64,000 nt of DNA. Source: JAYPUG01 sp038117265 (GTDB lineage: Bacteria > Pseudomonadota > Alphaproteobacteria > UBA6615). The stretch lies in the NCBI GenBank assembly GCA_038117265.1, contig JAYOFO010000007.1, positions 4,605 through 68,604 of the forward strand, written 5' to 3'. The position numbers and the translations under genes are program-made. Positions 21,801 to 30,904 of the stretch are shown here, piece by piece. Each line of letters starts with the position of its first letter. The stretch's first letter is position 1. Below the pieces are notes generated by a model. It searched no databases, was not told the origin of the DNA, and saw nothing but the letters and a program-made list of their open reading frames with translations.

Positions 21801-22555
21801 CCGAAGGCCCGGAAGCGCTCCCGGGCTGCCACCTCATCGCCCTCGACACCGTCGGCAGCACCAACGAGGAGGCACGCCGTCTCGCCGAAGCGGGCGCGGC
21901 CGACCGCACGGTGGTGTGGGCGCGCGAGCAGACGGCCGGGCGCGGGCGCCACGGCCGAAGCTGGGCCTCGCCGCCGGGAAACCTCTACGTGTCGATCCTG
22001 CTGCGCCCGGCCTGTCCAGTCGCGCAGGCACCCCAGATCGGCTTCGCGGTCGGCGCCGCGATGGCCGATGCGATCCGGGCGCTGACCGGCTTGCCCGTGG
22101 CGCTGAAATGGCCCAACGATCTCTATCTCGGCGGCGAGAAGCTGTCGGGCATCCTGCTGGAGAGCGCCGGCGACGTTGCCGGAGATACGGAATGGGTGGT
22201 GGCCGGCATCGGTGTCAACGTCGCGTTCCGGCCCGACGTGCCGGGTGCGGGATGCCTGAACGCGGCGGGCGCGGAGTTGCAGCCCTCGACGTTGCTGGAG
22301 TCCTTCGTGCCGCGGTTCTTCGAGCTTCTGGATGTCTGGTCGAACGAAGGGTTCCCGCCGGTCCGCGCGGCGTGGGAGGCCTGTGCCTTGCCGTTGGGAA
22401 GCCCGCTCTCGGTCAAGCTGCCCGGCGGCACCGAGGCGGGCGGTTTCGCCGGCATCGACGAGACCGGTAACCTGTTGCTCGACGTGGCGGGAAACACGGT
22501 GCGTGTTGCAGTCGGTGACGTTTTCCCGCTAAGCACTGCGGCGACGGGAGCCTGA
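21797..22555 (+). CDS. birA: Biotin--[acetyl-CoA-carboxylase] ligase
   Basis: Joins biotin to the biotin-carboxyl-carrier Lys through biotinyl-AMP. The adenylate-binding loop GRGRHGRSW, the KWPNDLYL motif with the catalytic Lys/Asp region, and GIGVNV are present. At 252 residues it lacks the N-terminal winged helix of E. coli BirA (321), so it should be a pure ligase rather than a repressor. Starts within the nuoN stop, implying translational coupling; coaX follows 2 bp later. Confidence 0.95.
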   Translation: MTEGPEALPGCHLIALDTVGSTNEEARRLAEAGAADRTVVWAREQTAGRGRHGRSWASPPGNLYVSILLRPACPVAQAPQIGFAVGAAMADAIRALTGLPVALKWPNDLYLGGEKLSGILLESAGDVAGDTEWVVAGIGVNVAFRPDVPGAGCLNAAGAELQPSTLLESFVPRFFELLDVWSNEGFPPVRAAWEACALPLGSPLSVKLPGGTEAGGFAGIDETGNLLLDVAGNTVRVAVGDVFPLSTAATGA

Positions 22556-22557
22556 GC

Positions 22558-23331
22558 ATGCTGCTTGCGGTCGATTGCGGAAACACTAACACGGTCTTTG
22601 CCGTCTATGCGGGCGGCGAACAGCGCGGCAAATGGCGCATCGCGACCGATTCCGCGCGCACGGCGGACGAGTATGCGGTCTGGCTGACCCAGCTGATGAG
22701 CCTGCGGAGCCTGAAGGTGTCGGACGTGACCCAGGCGATCGTGACGACGGTCGTCCCCGGCACAAGGCGCAACCTGACGAGCCTGCTCGAGACCCATTTC
22801 GGCGTCACACCGCTGGTGGTCCGCGATCCCAATGTCGATCTGGGGATCGAAATTCTCATCGAACGGCCCGAACAGGTCGGCGCCGACCGGCTGGTGGCCG
22901 CCGTCGGCGCGCATCTGCGCTATCCCGGTGACCTGATCGTCATCGATTTCGGGACCGGCACCACATTCGACGTGGTCGACGGCGCGGGCAACTTCCGCGG
23001 CGGCGTGATCGCGCCCGGCATCAACCTCTCGGTCGAGGCGCTCTACATGGCCGGCGCCCTGCTGCCGCGGGTGAACATCGAGAAGCCCGAAAAGGTCATC
23101 GGCGGCGCCACGGTGCCGGCGATGCAGTCCGGCATCTTCTGGGGCTATGTCTCGATGATCGAGGGGATGGTGCCCCGGATCGCGGAAGAATACGGAAAAC
23201 CCGTGACGGTGGTGGCGACAGGCGGGCTGGCGCCGCTGTTCGCGGAAGTCACCGACATCATCGACGCGACCGAGCCCGACCTGACCCTGGTCGGGCTGGT
23301 CGAGATCGCGCGACGCAACGGCATCGCCTGA
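22558..23331 (+). CDS. coaX: Type III pantothenate kinase
   Basis: First step of coenzyme A synthesis (pantothenate to 4'-phosphopantothenate). 257 residues with the ASKHA-fold phosphate-1 motif LLAVDCGNTNTVFAVY at the N-terminus, the GADRLVAAVGAH substrate motif and DFGTGTTFDVVD phosphate-2 motif. Type III enzymes are not feedback-inhibited by CoA (family knowledge). It follows birA directly, the usual order in proteobacteria. Confidence 0.96.
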   Translation: MLLAVDCGNTNTVFAVYAGGEQRGKWRIATDSARTADEYAVWLTQLMSLRSLKVSDVTQAIVTTVVPGTRRNLTSLLETHFGVTPLVVRDPNVDLGIEILIERPEQVGADRLVAAVGAHLRYPGDLIVIDFGTGTTFDVVDGAGNFRGGVIAPGINLSVEALYMAGALLPRVNIEKPEKVIGGATVPAMQSGIFWGYVSMIEGMVPRIAEEYGKPVTVVATGGLAPLFAEVTDIIDATEPDLTLVGLVEIARRNGIA

Positions 23332-23345
23332 TCGGACCTTCGCGC

Positions 23346-25016
23346 ATGGCTCTCGTTCCCGGTACCGACGAAGTGCTGTTCGTCCCGCTTGGCGGCGCGG
23401 GCGAGATCGGCATGAACCTCAATGTCTACGGCCATGCGGGAAAGTGGCTGATCGTCGACTGCGGCGTCACCTTCGGCGACCCCACGATGCCCGGCCTCGA
23501 CGTGATGATGGCCGACCCGACCTTCATCGAGGAACGCCGCGCGGACCTGGGCGGCCTGATCGTGACCCACGCCCACGAGGACCATGTCGGGGCCGTCGCG
23601 CATCTGTGGCGGCGCCTGCGCTGCCCGGTCTGGGCGACCCCCTTCACCGCCAACGTGCTTCGGCGGAAGCTCGAGGAGGCACAGTTGGGCGGCAAGGTCG
23701 ACGTGCGCGAGATCGACATGTCCGAGCGGTTCGCGGTCGGCCCGTTCGACCTGACCCTGGTGACCCTGACCCATTCGATTCCCGAACCCAACGGGCTGGT
23801 GATACGGACCGGCGCGGGGACGATCTTCCACACGGGCGACTGGAAGCTCGATCCCGACCCGCTGATCGGCGAGACCACCGACGAAGCCGCGCTGCGCGCA
23901 ATCGGCGACGAGGGCGTGCTGGCGATGATCGGCGATTCGACCAACGCGCTGGTCGAGGGGACGAGCGGATCGGAGGCGGATGTCCGGGAGAGCCTCGGCG
24001 AACTGATCGGCGGGCTGGAGAACCGGGTCGCGGTCGCCTGTTTCGCGAGCAACGTGGCGCGCGTCCAGTCGATCGTGGAGGTCGCGCACAGCCACGGCCG
24101 GGCGGTCGGGCTGGTCGGCCGCTCGCTCTGGCGCATGACCGAGGCGGCGCGCGCCACCGGCTATTTGCGCGACCTGCCGCCCTTCCTGCGCGAAGAAGAG
24201 ATCATGAACCTGCCGCGCGACGCGGTGCTCATGCTTTGTACCGGCAGCCAGGGCGAGCCGCGGGCGGCGCTGTCGCGGATCGCGCGCGACGATCACCCGA
24301 ACGTGACCCTGGACCGGGGCGATCACGTGATCTTCTCGTCGCGGATCATTCCGGGGAACGAAGTGGCCATCGGCCGGTTGCAGAACCAGCTCACCTCCAT
24401 GGGGATCGACATCATCACCGAGCGCGATCATTTCGTGCACGTGTCGGGCCACCCCGCGCGTGCCGAACTGCAGCAGATGTATCAGTGGGTGCGCCCGCGC
24501 ATCGCGGTGCCCGTGCATGGCGAGTTGCGTCACATGATGGCGCATGCCGAGCTCGCGCGCGATTGCCAGGTGGCGCACGCGCCGGTGGTGACGAACGGCG
24601 ATGTGCTGCGGCTGTCGGCCGACGGGGCGGAGCTGTGCGGACAGGTTCAGGCGGGGCGGCTCGCGCTCGACGGGACGGACCTGATCCGTGTCGAGGATGC
24701 CAGCCTGCGCACGCGCGCCAACATGCTGTGGAACGGTTCGGCCGCCCTGACGGTCGTGCTGGACCGGAAGGGCCGCGTGGTCGGCGACCCCATCCTCTCG
24801 GCCCCCGGCCTGCTCGGCGAAAGCGATTCCGATCTCGACCTGATGGACGACGTCATCGACGACGTGCTTGATACACTGTCGGGGATGGACAAAGGTTCGC
24901 GTGCGGACGACGAGGCGGTGGAGGAGCGGCTGCGGCGCGCCGTGCGGCGAAGTTTCCGCGAACGGCGCGGCAAGAACCCGACGGCCGACATCCACCTCGT
25001 GCGGTTGCGGGACTGA
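23346..25016 (+). CDS. rnj: Ribonuclease J family protein
   Basis: A 556-residue metallo-beta-lactamase/beta-CASP ribonuclease with 5'-3' exo- and endonuclease activity in rRNA and mRNA processing. The zinc motif HxHxDH appears as THAHEDHVGAV, with later metal His residues in HTGDWK and in HVSGHP. The beta-CASP segment contains CTGSQGEPRAAL. The C-terminal domain ends with FRERRGKNPTADIHLVRL. RNase J is general in alphaproteobacteria, which also keep RNase E. Located 14 bp after coaX. Confidence 0.94.
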   Translation: MALVPGTDEVLFVPLGGAGEIGMNLNVYGHAGKWLIVDCGVTFGDPTMPGLDVMMADPTFIEERRADLGGLIVTHAHEDHVGAVAHLWRRLRCPVWATPFTANVLRRKLEEAQLGGKVDVREIDMSERFAVGPFDLTLVTLTHSIPEPNGLVIRTGAGTIFHTGDWKLDPDPLIGETTDEAALRAIGDEGVLAMIGDSTNALVEGTSGSEADVRESLGELIGGLENRVAVACFASNVARVQSIVEVAHSHGRAVGLVGRSLWRMTEAARATGYLRDLPPFLREEEIMNLPRDAVLMLCTGSQGEPRAALSRIARDDHPNVTLDRGDHVIFSSRIIPGNEVAIGRLQNQLTSMGIDIITERDHFVHVSGHPARAELQQMYQWVRPRIAVPVHGELRHMMAHAELARDCQVAHAPVVTNGDVLRLSADGAELCGQVQAGRLALDGTDLIRVEDASLRTRANMLWNGSAALTVVLDRKGRVVGDPILSAPGLLGESDSDLDLMDDVIDDVLDTLSGMDKGSRADDEAVEERLRRAVRRSFRERRGKNPTADIHLVRLRD

Positions 25017-25035
25017 TGCGAACGGAGAGAGGGGC

Positions 25036-25440
25036 ATGATCGGGCGACTGAACCATGTGGCGATCGTGGTGCCGGACCTTGCGGCCGCGGCCGCCGTCTA
25101 TCGCGACAGCCTGGGCGCGAAAGTGTCCGCGCCGGTCGACCTGCCGCTGAACGGCGTGACCACGGTCTTCGTCGAGCTACCGAACACCAAGATCGAGCTT
25201 CTGCACCCGCTGGGCGAGGGGTCTCCGATCGCGCCGTTCCTCGAGAAGAACCCGTCGGGCGGAATGCATCATGTCTGCTACGAGGTCGAGGACATCTATG
25301 CCGCCCGGGACCGGCTGAAGGCCGAGGGCGCGCGGGTGCTGGGCGACGGCGAGCCGAAGCCCGGGGCCCACGACAAGCCGGTGCTGTTCCTGCATCCCAA
25401 GGATTTCTGCGGCACCCTGGTCGAACTCGAACAGGTCTGA
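25036..25440 (+). CDS. mce: Methylmalonyl-CoA epimerase
   Basis: A 134-residue vicinal-oxygen-chelate protein that interconverts (R)- and (S)-methylmalonyl-CoA in propionyl-CoA metabolism. Two VOC half-repeats are visible with metal ligands in LNHVAIVVPDL (His7), IELLHPLG, GMHHVCYEVED and LVELEQV. ATG 25036 follows GAGAGGGG. The GMHHVCYEV motif and length separate it from glyoxalase I. Confidence 0.92.
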   Translation: MIGRLNHVAIVVPDLAAAAAVYRDSLGAKVSAPVDLPLNGVTTVFVELPNTKIELLHPLGEGSPIAPFLEKNPSGGMHHVCYEVEDIYAARDRLKAEGARVLGDGEPKPGAHDKPVLFLHPKDFCGTLVELEQV

Positions 25441-25447
25441 AGCCGCG

Positions 25448-25702
25448 ATGAACCCGGTCTCTGCCGTCGTCGTCTTCATCGTCATCTGGTGGCTCACCCT
25501 GTTCACGGTGTTGCCCTGGGGCGTGCGGCGCACCGAGAACCCGGAAGAGGGCCACGATCACGGCGCGCCGGCGCGCGCGATGATGGGGCGGAAGCTGCTG
25601 ATCACGACCGCGATCGCACTTCTCCTGTTCGCCATCGTGTACGGGGTCGTCGAGACCAGCGATCTGTCGCTGCGCGAACTGGCCGAGAAGTACGCGATCT
25701 AG
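25448..25702 (+). CDS. DUF1467-like small membrane protein
   Basis: An 84-residue protein with two transmembrane helices (about 5-24 and 48-67). The first includes WWLTLFTVLPWGVR and leads into a polar loop rich in Glu and His (ENPEEGHDHGAP). This matches the small alphaproteobacterial family usually found between mce and proS; function unknown. It starts 7 bp after mce and is probably the last gene of the long nuo transcript. It converges with chrA, only 2 bp away. Confidence 0.8.
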   Translation: MNPVSAVVVFIVIWWLTLFTVLPWGVRRTENPEEGHDHGAPARAMMGRKLLITTAIALLLFAIVYGVVETSDLSLRELAEKYAI

Positions 25703-25704
25703 CG

Positions 25705-26949
25705 TCAGACGCCGAAGAAACCGGCGACGGCGGCGAGCAGGACCACCAGCCAGGGCGGGAACTTCCACAGCGCGAGCACGATCGCGGCCACGACGACGGT
25801 GGCGAAGTCCGATGCGTCCGTCACGCTCGACGTCCAGACCGGGTCGTAGAGCACCGCCAGAAGTAGCCCGACCACGGCGGCGTTCACGCCGGTCAGCGCC
25901 GCGCGCACCCGCGTTCGGGTGCGCAGGCTCTCCCAGTGGGGCAGCGCGGCCCCCAGCAGCAGGAAGGACGGGGCGAAGATCGCCAGCGTCGCCAGCGCGC
26001 CGCCGATCCAGCCGCCGACATAGCCGCCGCCGGGTGTGATGACGTTGCCGAGGTATCCGGCGATGGCGAAGATCGGGCCGGGGATCGCCTGCGCGGCGCC
26101 GTACCCGGCGAGGAAGATGTCGGTGGTGGTCCAGCCCGTTGGGACCACTTCGGCCTTGAGCAGCGGCAGGACCACATGGCCGCCGCCGAAGACCAGCGAG
26201 CCGACCCGGAAGAAGCCCGCGAACGCGCGCAGGTTCGCGGAGTCGAGCGCCTCGGCAAGGACCGGAAGCCCGACGAGCAGAACGGCGAAGGCGGCCAGGA
26301 ACGCCAGCGCACCCAGTTTCCCCCGTCCCCTGGGACGCGCGACGCCCTCGGATACTGCGGGGTTGGCAAACATGAGCGCGCCGGCGAGCGCGGCCGCGCC
26401 GATCACCGCGATCTGCAGCCAGCCGTTCGCGGCGAACAGCATGACGACGCAGGCGACGCCGGTGAAGCTGGCCTTGGTCGGGGTGTCGCAGGCGTTGCGG
26501 GCCATGCCCCATAGGGCGTTCAGTACCACGGCGACGGCGGCGAGCTTGAGCCCGTGGACGATGCCCTGGCCGGCCGCCGTCGCGGCGAAGGACACGCCGA
26601 AGCCCAGCGCGATCATGATGATCGCCGCGGGCAGGGTGAACCCGATCCAGGCGGCGATGCCGCCGGCCCAGCCCCGCTGCATCATGGCGATGGCGATGGC
26701 GGTCTGGCTCGATGCGGGGCCGGGCAGGAACTGGGTCAGCGCGATCAGGTCGGCGAATGCGCGTTCGTCGATCCAGCGGTGCCGCTCGACCAGCACCGTG
26801 CGGTAGAAGCCGAAATGGGCGACGGGGCCGCCGAACGCCGTCAGCCCGAGCATCAGGTAGACGCGGAAGATCTCGAGGATGCCCGGCGTTACGGGTTTTT
26901 CCGTTTCGTTCGAAATGGCTATGGTCTCCGTCCGAGGGTCGCTGGGCAT
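25705..26949 (-). CDS. chrA: Chromate transporter ChrA
   Basis: A 414-residue inner-membrane CHR-family protein thought to export chromate. Two homologous halves are visible: the N-half has FGGPVAHFGFYR, TQFLPGPASSQTAIAIA and the C-half has FGGGHVVLPLL, AQAIPGPIFAIAGYLG. This is the two-domain long-chain type. The ATG at 26949 lacks a clear Shine-Dalgarno and lies 16 bp from the divergent tag start, so a start further inside is possible. No chrB regulator is adjacent. Not part of the usual mce-proS neighbourhood, so likely an insertion. Confidence 0.93.
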   Translation of the reverse strand: MPSDPRTETIAISNETEKPVTPGILEIFRVYLMLGLTAFGGPVAHFGFYRTVLVERHRWIDERAFADLIALTQFLPGPASSQTAIAIAMMQRGWAGGIAAWIGFTLPAAIIMIALGFGVSFAATAAGQGIVHGLKLAAVAVVLNALWGMARNACDTPTKASFTGVACVVMLFAANGWLQIAVIGAAALAGALMFANPAVSEGVARPRGRGKLGALAFLAAFAVLLVGLPVLAEALDSANLRAFAGFFRVGSLVFGGGHVVLPLLKAEVVPTGWTTTDIFLAGYGAAQAIPGPIFAIAGYLGNVITPGGGYVGGWIGGALATLAIFAPSFLLLGAALPHWESLRTRTRVRAALTGVNAAVVGLLLAVLYDPVWTSSVTDASDFATVVVAAIVLALWKFPPWLVVLLAAVAGFFGV

Positions 26950-26965
26950 TCTGGAGGGCAGGGAC

Positions 26966-27505
26966 GTGTCAGGCTACTGCGATATCGCGCCGGGTCACGA
27001 ATGGCACGGGCCGTACCACGACACCGAATACGGGTTTGCGGCGCGCGACGAGGCGGTGCTGTTCGAACGCCTGGTGCTGGAGATCAACCAGGCCGGCCTC
27101 TCCTGGCTGACCATACTGAAGAAGCGGGCCGGTCTCCAGGCCGCCTATGACCGGTTCGACGTCGACACGGTCGCGGACTATGGCGCGGCCGACCGGGCGC
27201 GGCTGCTCGCCGACGCCGCCATCATCCGCAACCGGCTCAAGGTCGATGCCGCGATCCACAATGCCGGCGTCGTGCGGGGCCTGCGCGACGGCCATGGCGG
27301 CTTTGCGGCCTGGCTCGACGCCCATCACCCGCTCGCCAAGGACGAATGGGTGAAGCTGTTCAAGAAGACCTTCCGATTTACCGGCGGCGAGATCACGGGC
27401 GAGTTCCTGATGAGCACCGGCTATCTGCCGGGCGCGCATCGCGAGAACTGTCCCGTCTTCGCCCGGATCGCGGCGCAGGCGCCGCCCTGGATGGCCGTCA
27501 AATAG
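26966..27505 (+). CDS. tag: DNA-3-methyladenine glycosylase I
   Basis: Excises 3-methyladenine from alkylated DNA (base excision repair). 179 residues. Conserved N-terminus with Cys5 and YHDTEYGF, the catalytic-pocket Glu in LEINQAGLSW, and the C-terminal zinc ligands His and Cys in GAHRENCPV. GTG 26966 is preferred to the much longer open frame because GGAGGG lies 7 nt upstream and the product then begins at the family N-terminus. Confidence 0.94.
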   Translation: MSGYCDIAPGHEWHGPYHDTEYGFAARDEAVLFERLVLEINQAGLSWLTILKKRAGLQAAYDRFDVDTVADYGAADRARLLADAAIIRNRLKVDAAIHNAGVVRGLRDGHGGFAAWLDAHHPLAKDEWVKLFKKTFRFTGGEITGEFLMSTGYLPGAHRENCPVFARIAAQAPPWMAVK

Positions 27506-27531
27506 AAACGGGCCGGTTTCCCGGCCCGTTT
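27506..27531. terminator. Bidirectional terminator between tag and the purine permease
   Basis: A perfect 11-bp stem AAACGGGCCGG/CCGGCCCGTTT with a TTTC loop starts right at the tag stop and lies 21 bp after the permease stop on the other strand. The A/T ends give U-runs in both directions. Confidence 0.85.
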
Positions 27532-27552
27532 CCGGTGCATTGGCGGCTTGCG

Positions 27553-28851
27553 TCAGCCGATCAACCCAAAGCCGTAGAGCAGCAGGAAGATTGCGGCCAG
27601 CACGTACACGGCCGGGCTCGCTTCGCTGAAGCGGCCCGACAGGATCTTGCCGACCGCATAGACGATGAAGCCGAACGCGATGCCGTGGGCGATCGAGAAG
27701 GTGAACGGCATGACCACCGCGGCGAGCACCGCCGGCGCATACTCGGTCACGTCTTCCCAGTCGATTTCGGTCAGGCCGCGAACCATCAGCACCGCCACGA
27801 ACAGCAGCGCCGGTGCCGTTGCGAAGCGCGGAACCAGCCCGATGATCGGGGCCAGGATCAGCGCCAGGATGAACAGCACGCCGACCGTGACGGCCGTCAG
27901 GCCCGTCCGTCCGCCCTCGCGCACGCCTGCCGCGCTCTCGATGTAGCTGGTGACCGTCGAGGTGCCGATCAGCGAGCCGGCGACCGTGGCGACGGAGTCG
28001 GCCGACAGCGCCTTGCCCATGCGCGGCAGCTTGCCGTCCGCATCCAGCAGGCCCGCCCGGTGCGACACGCCGATCAGGGTGCCTGCCGTGTCGAACATGT
28101 CGACGAACAGGAAGGCGATGATCACCGAGATCAGGCCGACCTGGAAGGCGCCGGCGATATCGAGCGCCAGGAAGGTCGGCGCCAGCGACGGGATGGTGAA
28201 GTCCATCGGGCCGGTCTCGGCCACCCCGAGGATGTGCGCGAGGACCGTCGTCCCGATGATGCCCAGCACGATGGCGCCGGGCACCTTCAGCCGGTCGAGC
28301 GCGATGATCGCGACGAAGCCGATGGCGACGAGGATCACCGGGGTCGAGGTGACCTCGCCCAGGGTCACCAGGGTCACCGGATGGTCGACCGTGAGGCCGG
28401 CGATCTCGAGCGCGATGACGCCGATGAACAGGCCGATGCCGGCCGAGATCGACATCTTCAGCGATCTCGGGATCGCGTTGATGATCCACTCGCGGACCGG
28501 AAGGATCGACAGGATCAGGAAGATCACGCCGGAGATGAAGATGATGCCGAGCGCGGTCTGCCACGGAATTCCCATGCCGCCGACGACGCCGAAGGCGAAG
28601 AAGGCGTTGAGCCCGAGGCCCGGCGCCAGCGCGATCGGATAGTTGGCGAAGAAGCCCATGATCAGGCAGCCGATGGCTGCCGCCAGACATGTGGCGACGA
28701 ACAGCGCCCCCTTGTCCATGCCGGCTGCGGACAGGATGTCCGGATTGACGACGATGATGTAGGCCATCGTTAGGAACGTGGTCAGGCCGGCCATGATCTC
28801 GATCCGGACCGTGGTGCCGTGTTCCGACAGCTTGAATAGATTTTCGAACAT
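27553..28851 (-). CDS. NCS2/AzgA-family purine (adenine/hypoxanthine/guanine) permease
   Basis: A 432-residue inner-membrane proton symporter with about 12-13 helices. Family markers are ENLFKLSEHGTTVRIEIMAGLTTF at the N-terminus, FFANYPIALAPGLGLNAFFAF and LFVDMFDTAGTLIGV, typical of the AzgA branch (adenine, hypoxanthine or guanine uptake) rather than of xanthine/urate carriers. The start at 28851 is set by GGGAGG 9 nt upstream. Exact substrate is not resolved. Confidence 0.9.
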   Translation of the reverse strand: MFENLFKLSEHGTTVRIEIMAGLTTFLTMAYIIVVNPDILSAAGMDKGALFVATCLAAAIGCLIMGFFANYPIALAPGLGLNAFFAFGVVGGMGIPWQTALGIIFISGVIFLILSILPVREWIINAIPRSLKMSISAGIGLFIGVIALEIAGLTVDHPVTLVTLGEVTSTPVILVAIGFVAIIALDRLKVPGAIVLGIIGTTVLAHILGVAETGPMDFTIPSLAPTFLALDIAGAFQVGLISVIIAFLFVDMFDTAGTLIGVSHRAGLLDADGKLPRMGKALSADSVATVAGSLIGTSTVTSYIESAAGVREGGRTGLTAVTVGVLFILALILAPIIGLVPRFATAPALLFVAVLMVRGLTEIDWEDVTEYAPAVLAAVVMPFTFSIAHGIAFGFIVYAVGKILSGRFSEASPAVYVLAAIFLLLYGFGLIG

Positions 28852-29026
28852 TTTCGGGTTGCCTCCCGTGGTTTCCCCCTGATTCGCCGCGCGAGGGAGG
28901 AGGATTCCGTGCAACCGCACGAAAGCCATAACCGGGCCAGGCAGCTTCTCCCTTGCGGCCTTCAGATTAGCCCGATTCCGGCCCCCCCGTTACCGTTTAT
29001 TAAGGCCCGTCAGGCACACTTGCGGG

Positions 29027-29462
29027 ATGCACAGGATGCTTCCCATCGCCGCGTTTGCCGCCTTGGCGGCCGGGGTGGCCCTTGGGGTCGCCGTCGCGGG
29101 CGGGGGGCGCCCAGGCGCAGTCGACGATCCGCATCACCGAGGCCGATTGCAGCCGTCTGGTGGCCCATGTGCCGGCCGCCGACGTGGCCTACCGGCCGGG
29201 CGTCGACGTCAACGGCAACGCCGTCGCACCGGCCGACCTTAACGGCGGCACGCAAATCGCCGTCCCGGACGTCATCACGATTCCGGTGACCATCGATCTG
29301 GTGACCTCGCTGGGAATCAACACGAACTTCCTGGCGCGTCCCACGGTCGGCCAGGTGCAGGTCACGTCCGGCGGGCAGGTGTCGTTCAACGGCAAGCCGA
29401 TCGGCGGACAGGCCCAGCAGGAGCTCGCAAAGCTCTGTCAGCAGCAGGGCGTGCGCAACTAG
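29027..29462 (+). pseudogene. Small secreted protein of unknown function, frameshifted in signal peptide
   Basis: The first frame (ATG 29027) encodes a clean signal peptide (MHRMLPIAAFAALAAGVALG) that then runs into nonsense. The second frame supplies GAQAQSTIRITEADC and continues to 29462 as a polar mature protein with two cysteines (in ADCSRL and KLCQQQ) about 100 residues apart, likely a periplasmic disulfide. The frames join at a run of six G (29102-29107). With five G the protein reads through, with cleavage near AQA-QS. Function not recognised. Either a single-base insertion, a sequencing error or slippage. Confidence 0.65.
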
Positions 29463-29533
29463 CGCGGCACACCGGCACGACGTTGGGACGATTCCGCGGG
29501 GCGGAGTAAACTCGCCGCCCCCGGGAGCACACA

Positions 29534-30827
29534 ATGTCCGACATCGCCCAAGACACCGATTCCGCACGCCGCCTCGAGGCGCGCCTGAATTCCGCATTCC
29601 AGACCCAGGAGCGCGAAGGCTTGCGGCTGGCCGCGATCCTGCGCGCCGTGGCCACGGCCGCGATCGTCGTCTGGCTGTTCATCCTGCTGCGCGGCGGCGG
29701 CTGATTCTATCTGCCCATCATGCTGCTCTTCGCGGCCAGCGGTTTGGCCCAGTACCGCCTGGCGCGGCGCGGCGTCGGCGGCGACGCGTTGGCGATCGCC
29801 TTCTTCCTGTTCGACGTGGCGCTCGTTACCGTCGCGCTGCTGGCGCCGAATCCGCTGCTCTCGACCGAATCTTTCGTCTGGCCGCCGCAGATGAGCTTCC
29901 GTTTCGGCAGCTTCAACTACTACTACATCCTGATCGGGCTGTTCGTGCTCGGGCGCTATTCGCTCCGCGCCATGCTGCTGGCGGGGTTCGCCTGCTCGAT
30001 CGCCTGGCTGGTGGGCGCTTTCTCGGTGTCGACCCTGCCGGGCACCCTGTTCGCGGTCCCGTCGTTCGACGATCCGGCGGCGCGCATGGAGCGCTTCCTC
30101 GACCTGTTCTTCGTTTCGCTCGACCTGCGCGCCACCGAGATCATCGTCATGATCCTGACGACGATAATCCTGGCGACCGCGGTGGCGCGCGGCCGGCTAT
30201 GACGGCGCGCTCGAGACGGTGCAGTCCCAGAACGTGGCGGTCCTGTTCGCCGATATGGTCGGGTTCTAGCTGATGGCCGAAAGCGTCTCGCCCGAGGAGC
30301 TGATCGAGATTCTGCGGGCCCTGCACCGGCGCATGGAACGCGCCGTGTTCGACCATGGCGGCACGCTGGACAAGTATCTCGGCGACGGGGTGATGGCCAC
30401 GTTCGGCACGCTGAATGTTGGGCCCGACGATGCCGCCAATGCGCTGCGCTGCGCGCGTGCCATGCTGGTCGAGACCGAGGAATGGAACGTGCGCCGGCGC
30501 GCCGGCGGGTTTACCGAGGTCCGCCTGGCGGTCGGCGTCCATTACGGGCCGGTCGTCATGGGCGACATCGGCAGTGCGCGCCGGCTGGAATTCGCGGTCA
30601 TCGGTGACACGGTGAACGTCGCGTCCCGGCTGGAGGAGGCGACCCGCGAGGTGGGGTGCCGCCTGATCGTCAGCGACGATTTGATGCGCGCGGCACAGCG
30701 CAGCGCACCCGGCGATCTGGCCGAGCTGCGCGCGGGCATCGTGCCCCATGCGGGCCTCGCGCTGCGGGGCCGCGAGGGAACGATCGACGCCTGGGTGCTG
30801 TCGGAGCCGGATGCGGCGGGCGAATGA
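29534..30827 (+). pseudogene. Decayed class III adenylate/guanylate cyclase
   Basis: Pieces of one membrane-bound cyclase in order. The N-terminal cytoplasmic part and first helix (29534-29701) end at an in-frame TGA (29702-29704). A multi-helix membrane region follows in the same frame to 30199. There is then a frame change near 30190-30200 with an apparent gap where the linker should be. The catalytic domain begins QNVAVLFADMVGF and meets an in-frame TAG at 30267-30269. The rest (30270-30827) keeps DKYLGDGVMATFG and VIGDTVNVASRLE. Metal-binding Asp and nucleotide residues survive but the gene is cut at three or more points. It lies in the accessory block before proS. Confidence 0.85.
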
Positions 30828-30904
30828 GCGTGGACAGGCGCGCCGGCTTTTTCCTACTCTCCGCCGCGCCCCGCAGATCCCTGTGCCGGCCCCGGAGAAA
30901 TTGA

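Noticed and set aside
23145..25037. A 630-residue minus-strand frame opposite rnj
   Set aside because: Shadow of the RNase J gene; composition is typical of an antisense frame and the sense strand has complete catalytic motifs.
28852..29026. Purine riboswitch ahead of the AzgA-type permease
   Set aside because: The 175-bp gap does not show a recognisable three-way junction with the conserved purine-riboswitch loops.
30257..30269. Possible recoding of TAG/TGA as sense codons, given in-frame stops in the cyclase and RusA-like genes
   Set aside because: TAG and TGA both end many intact housekeeping genes here (for example lon, hup and nuoL with TAG; nuoB and nuoD with TGA), so standard termination applies.
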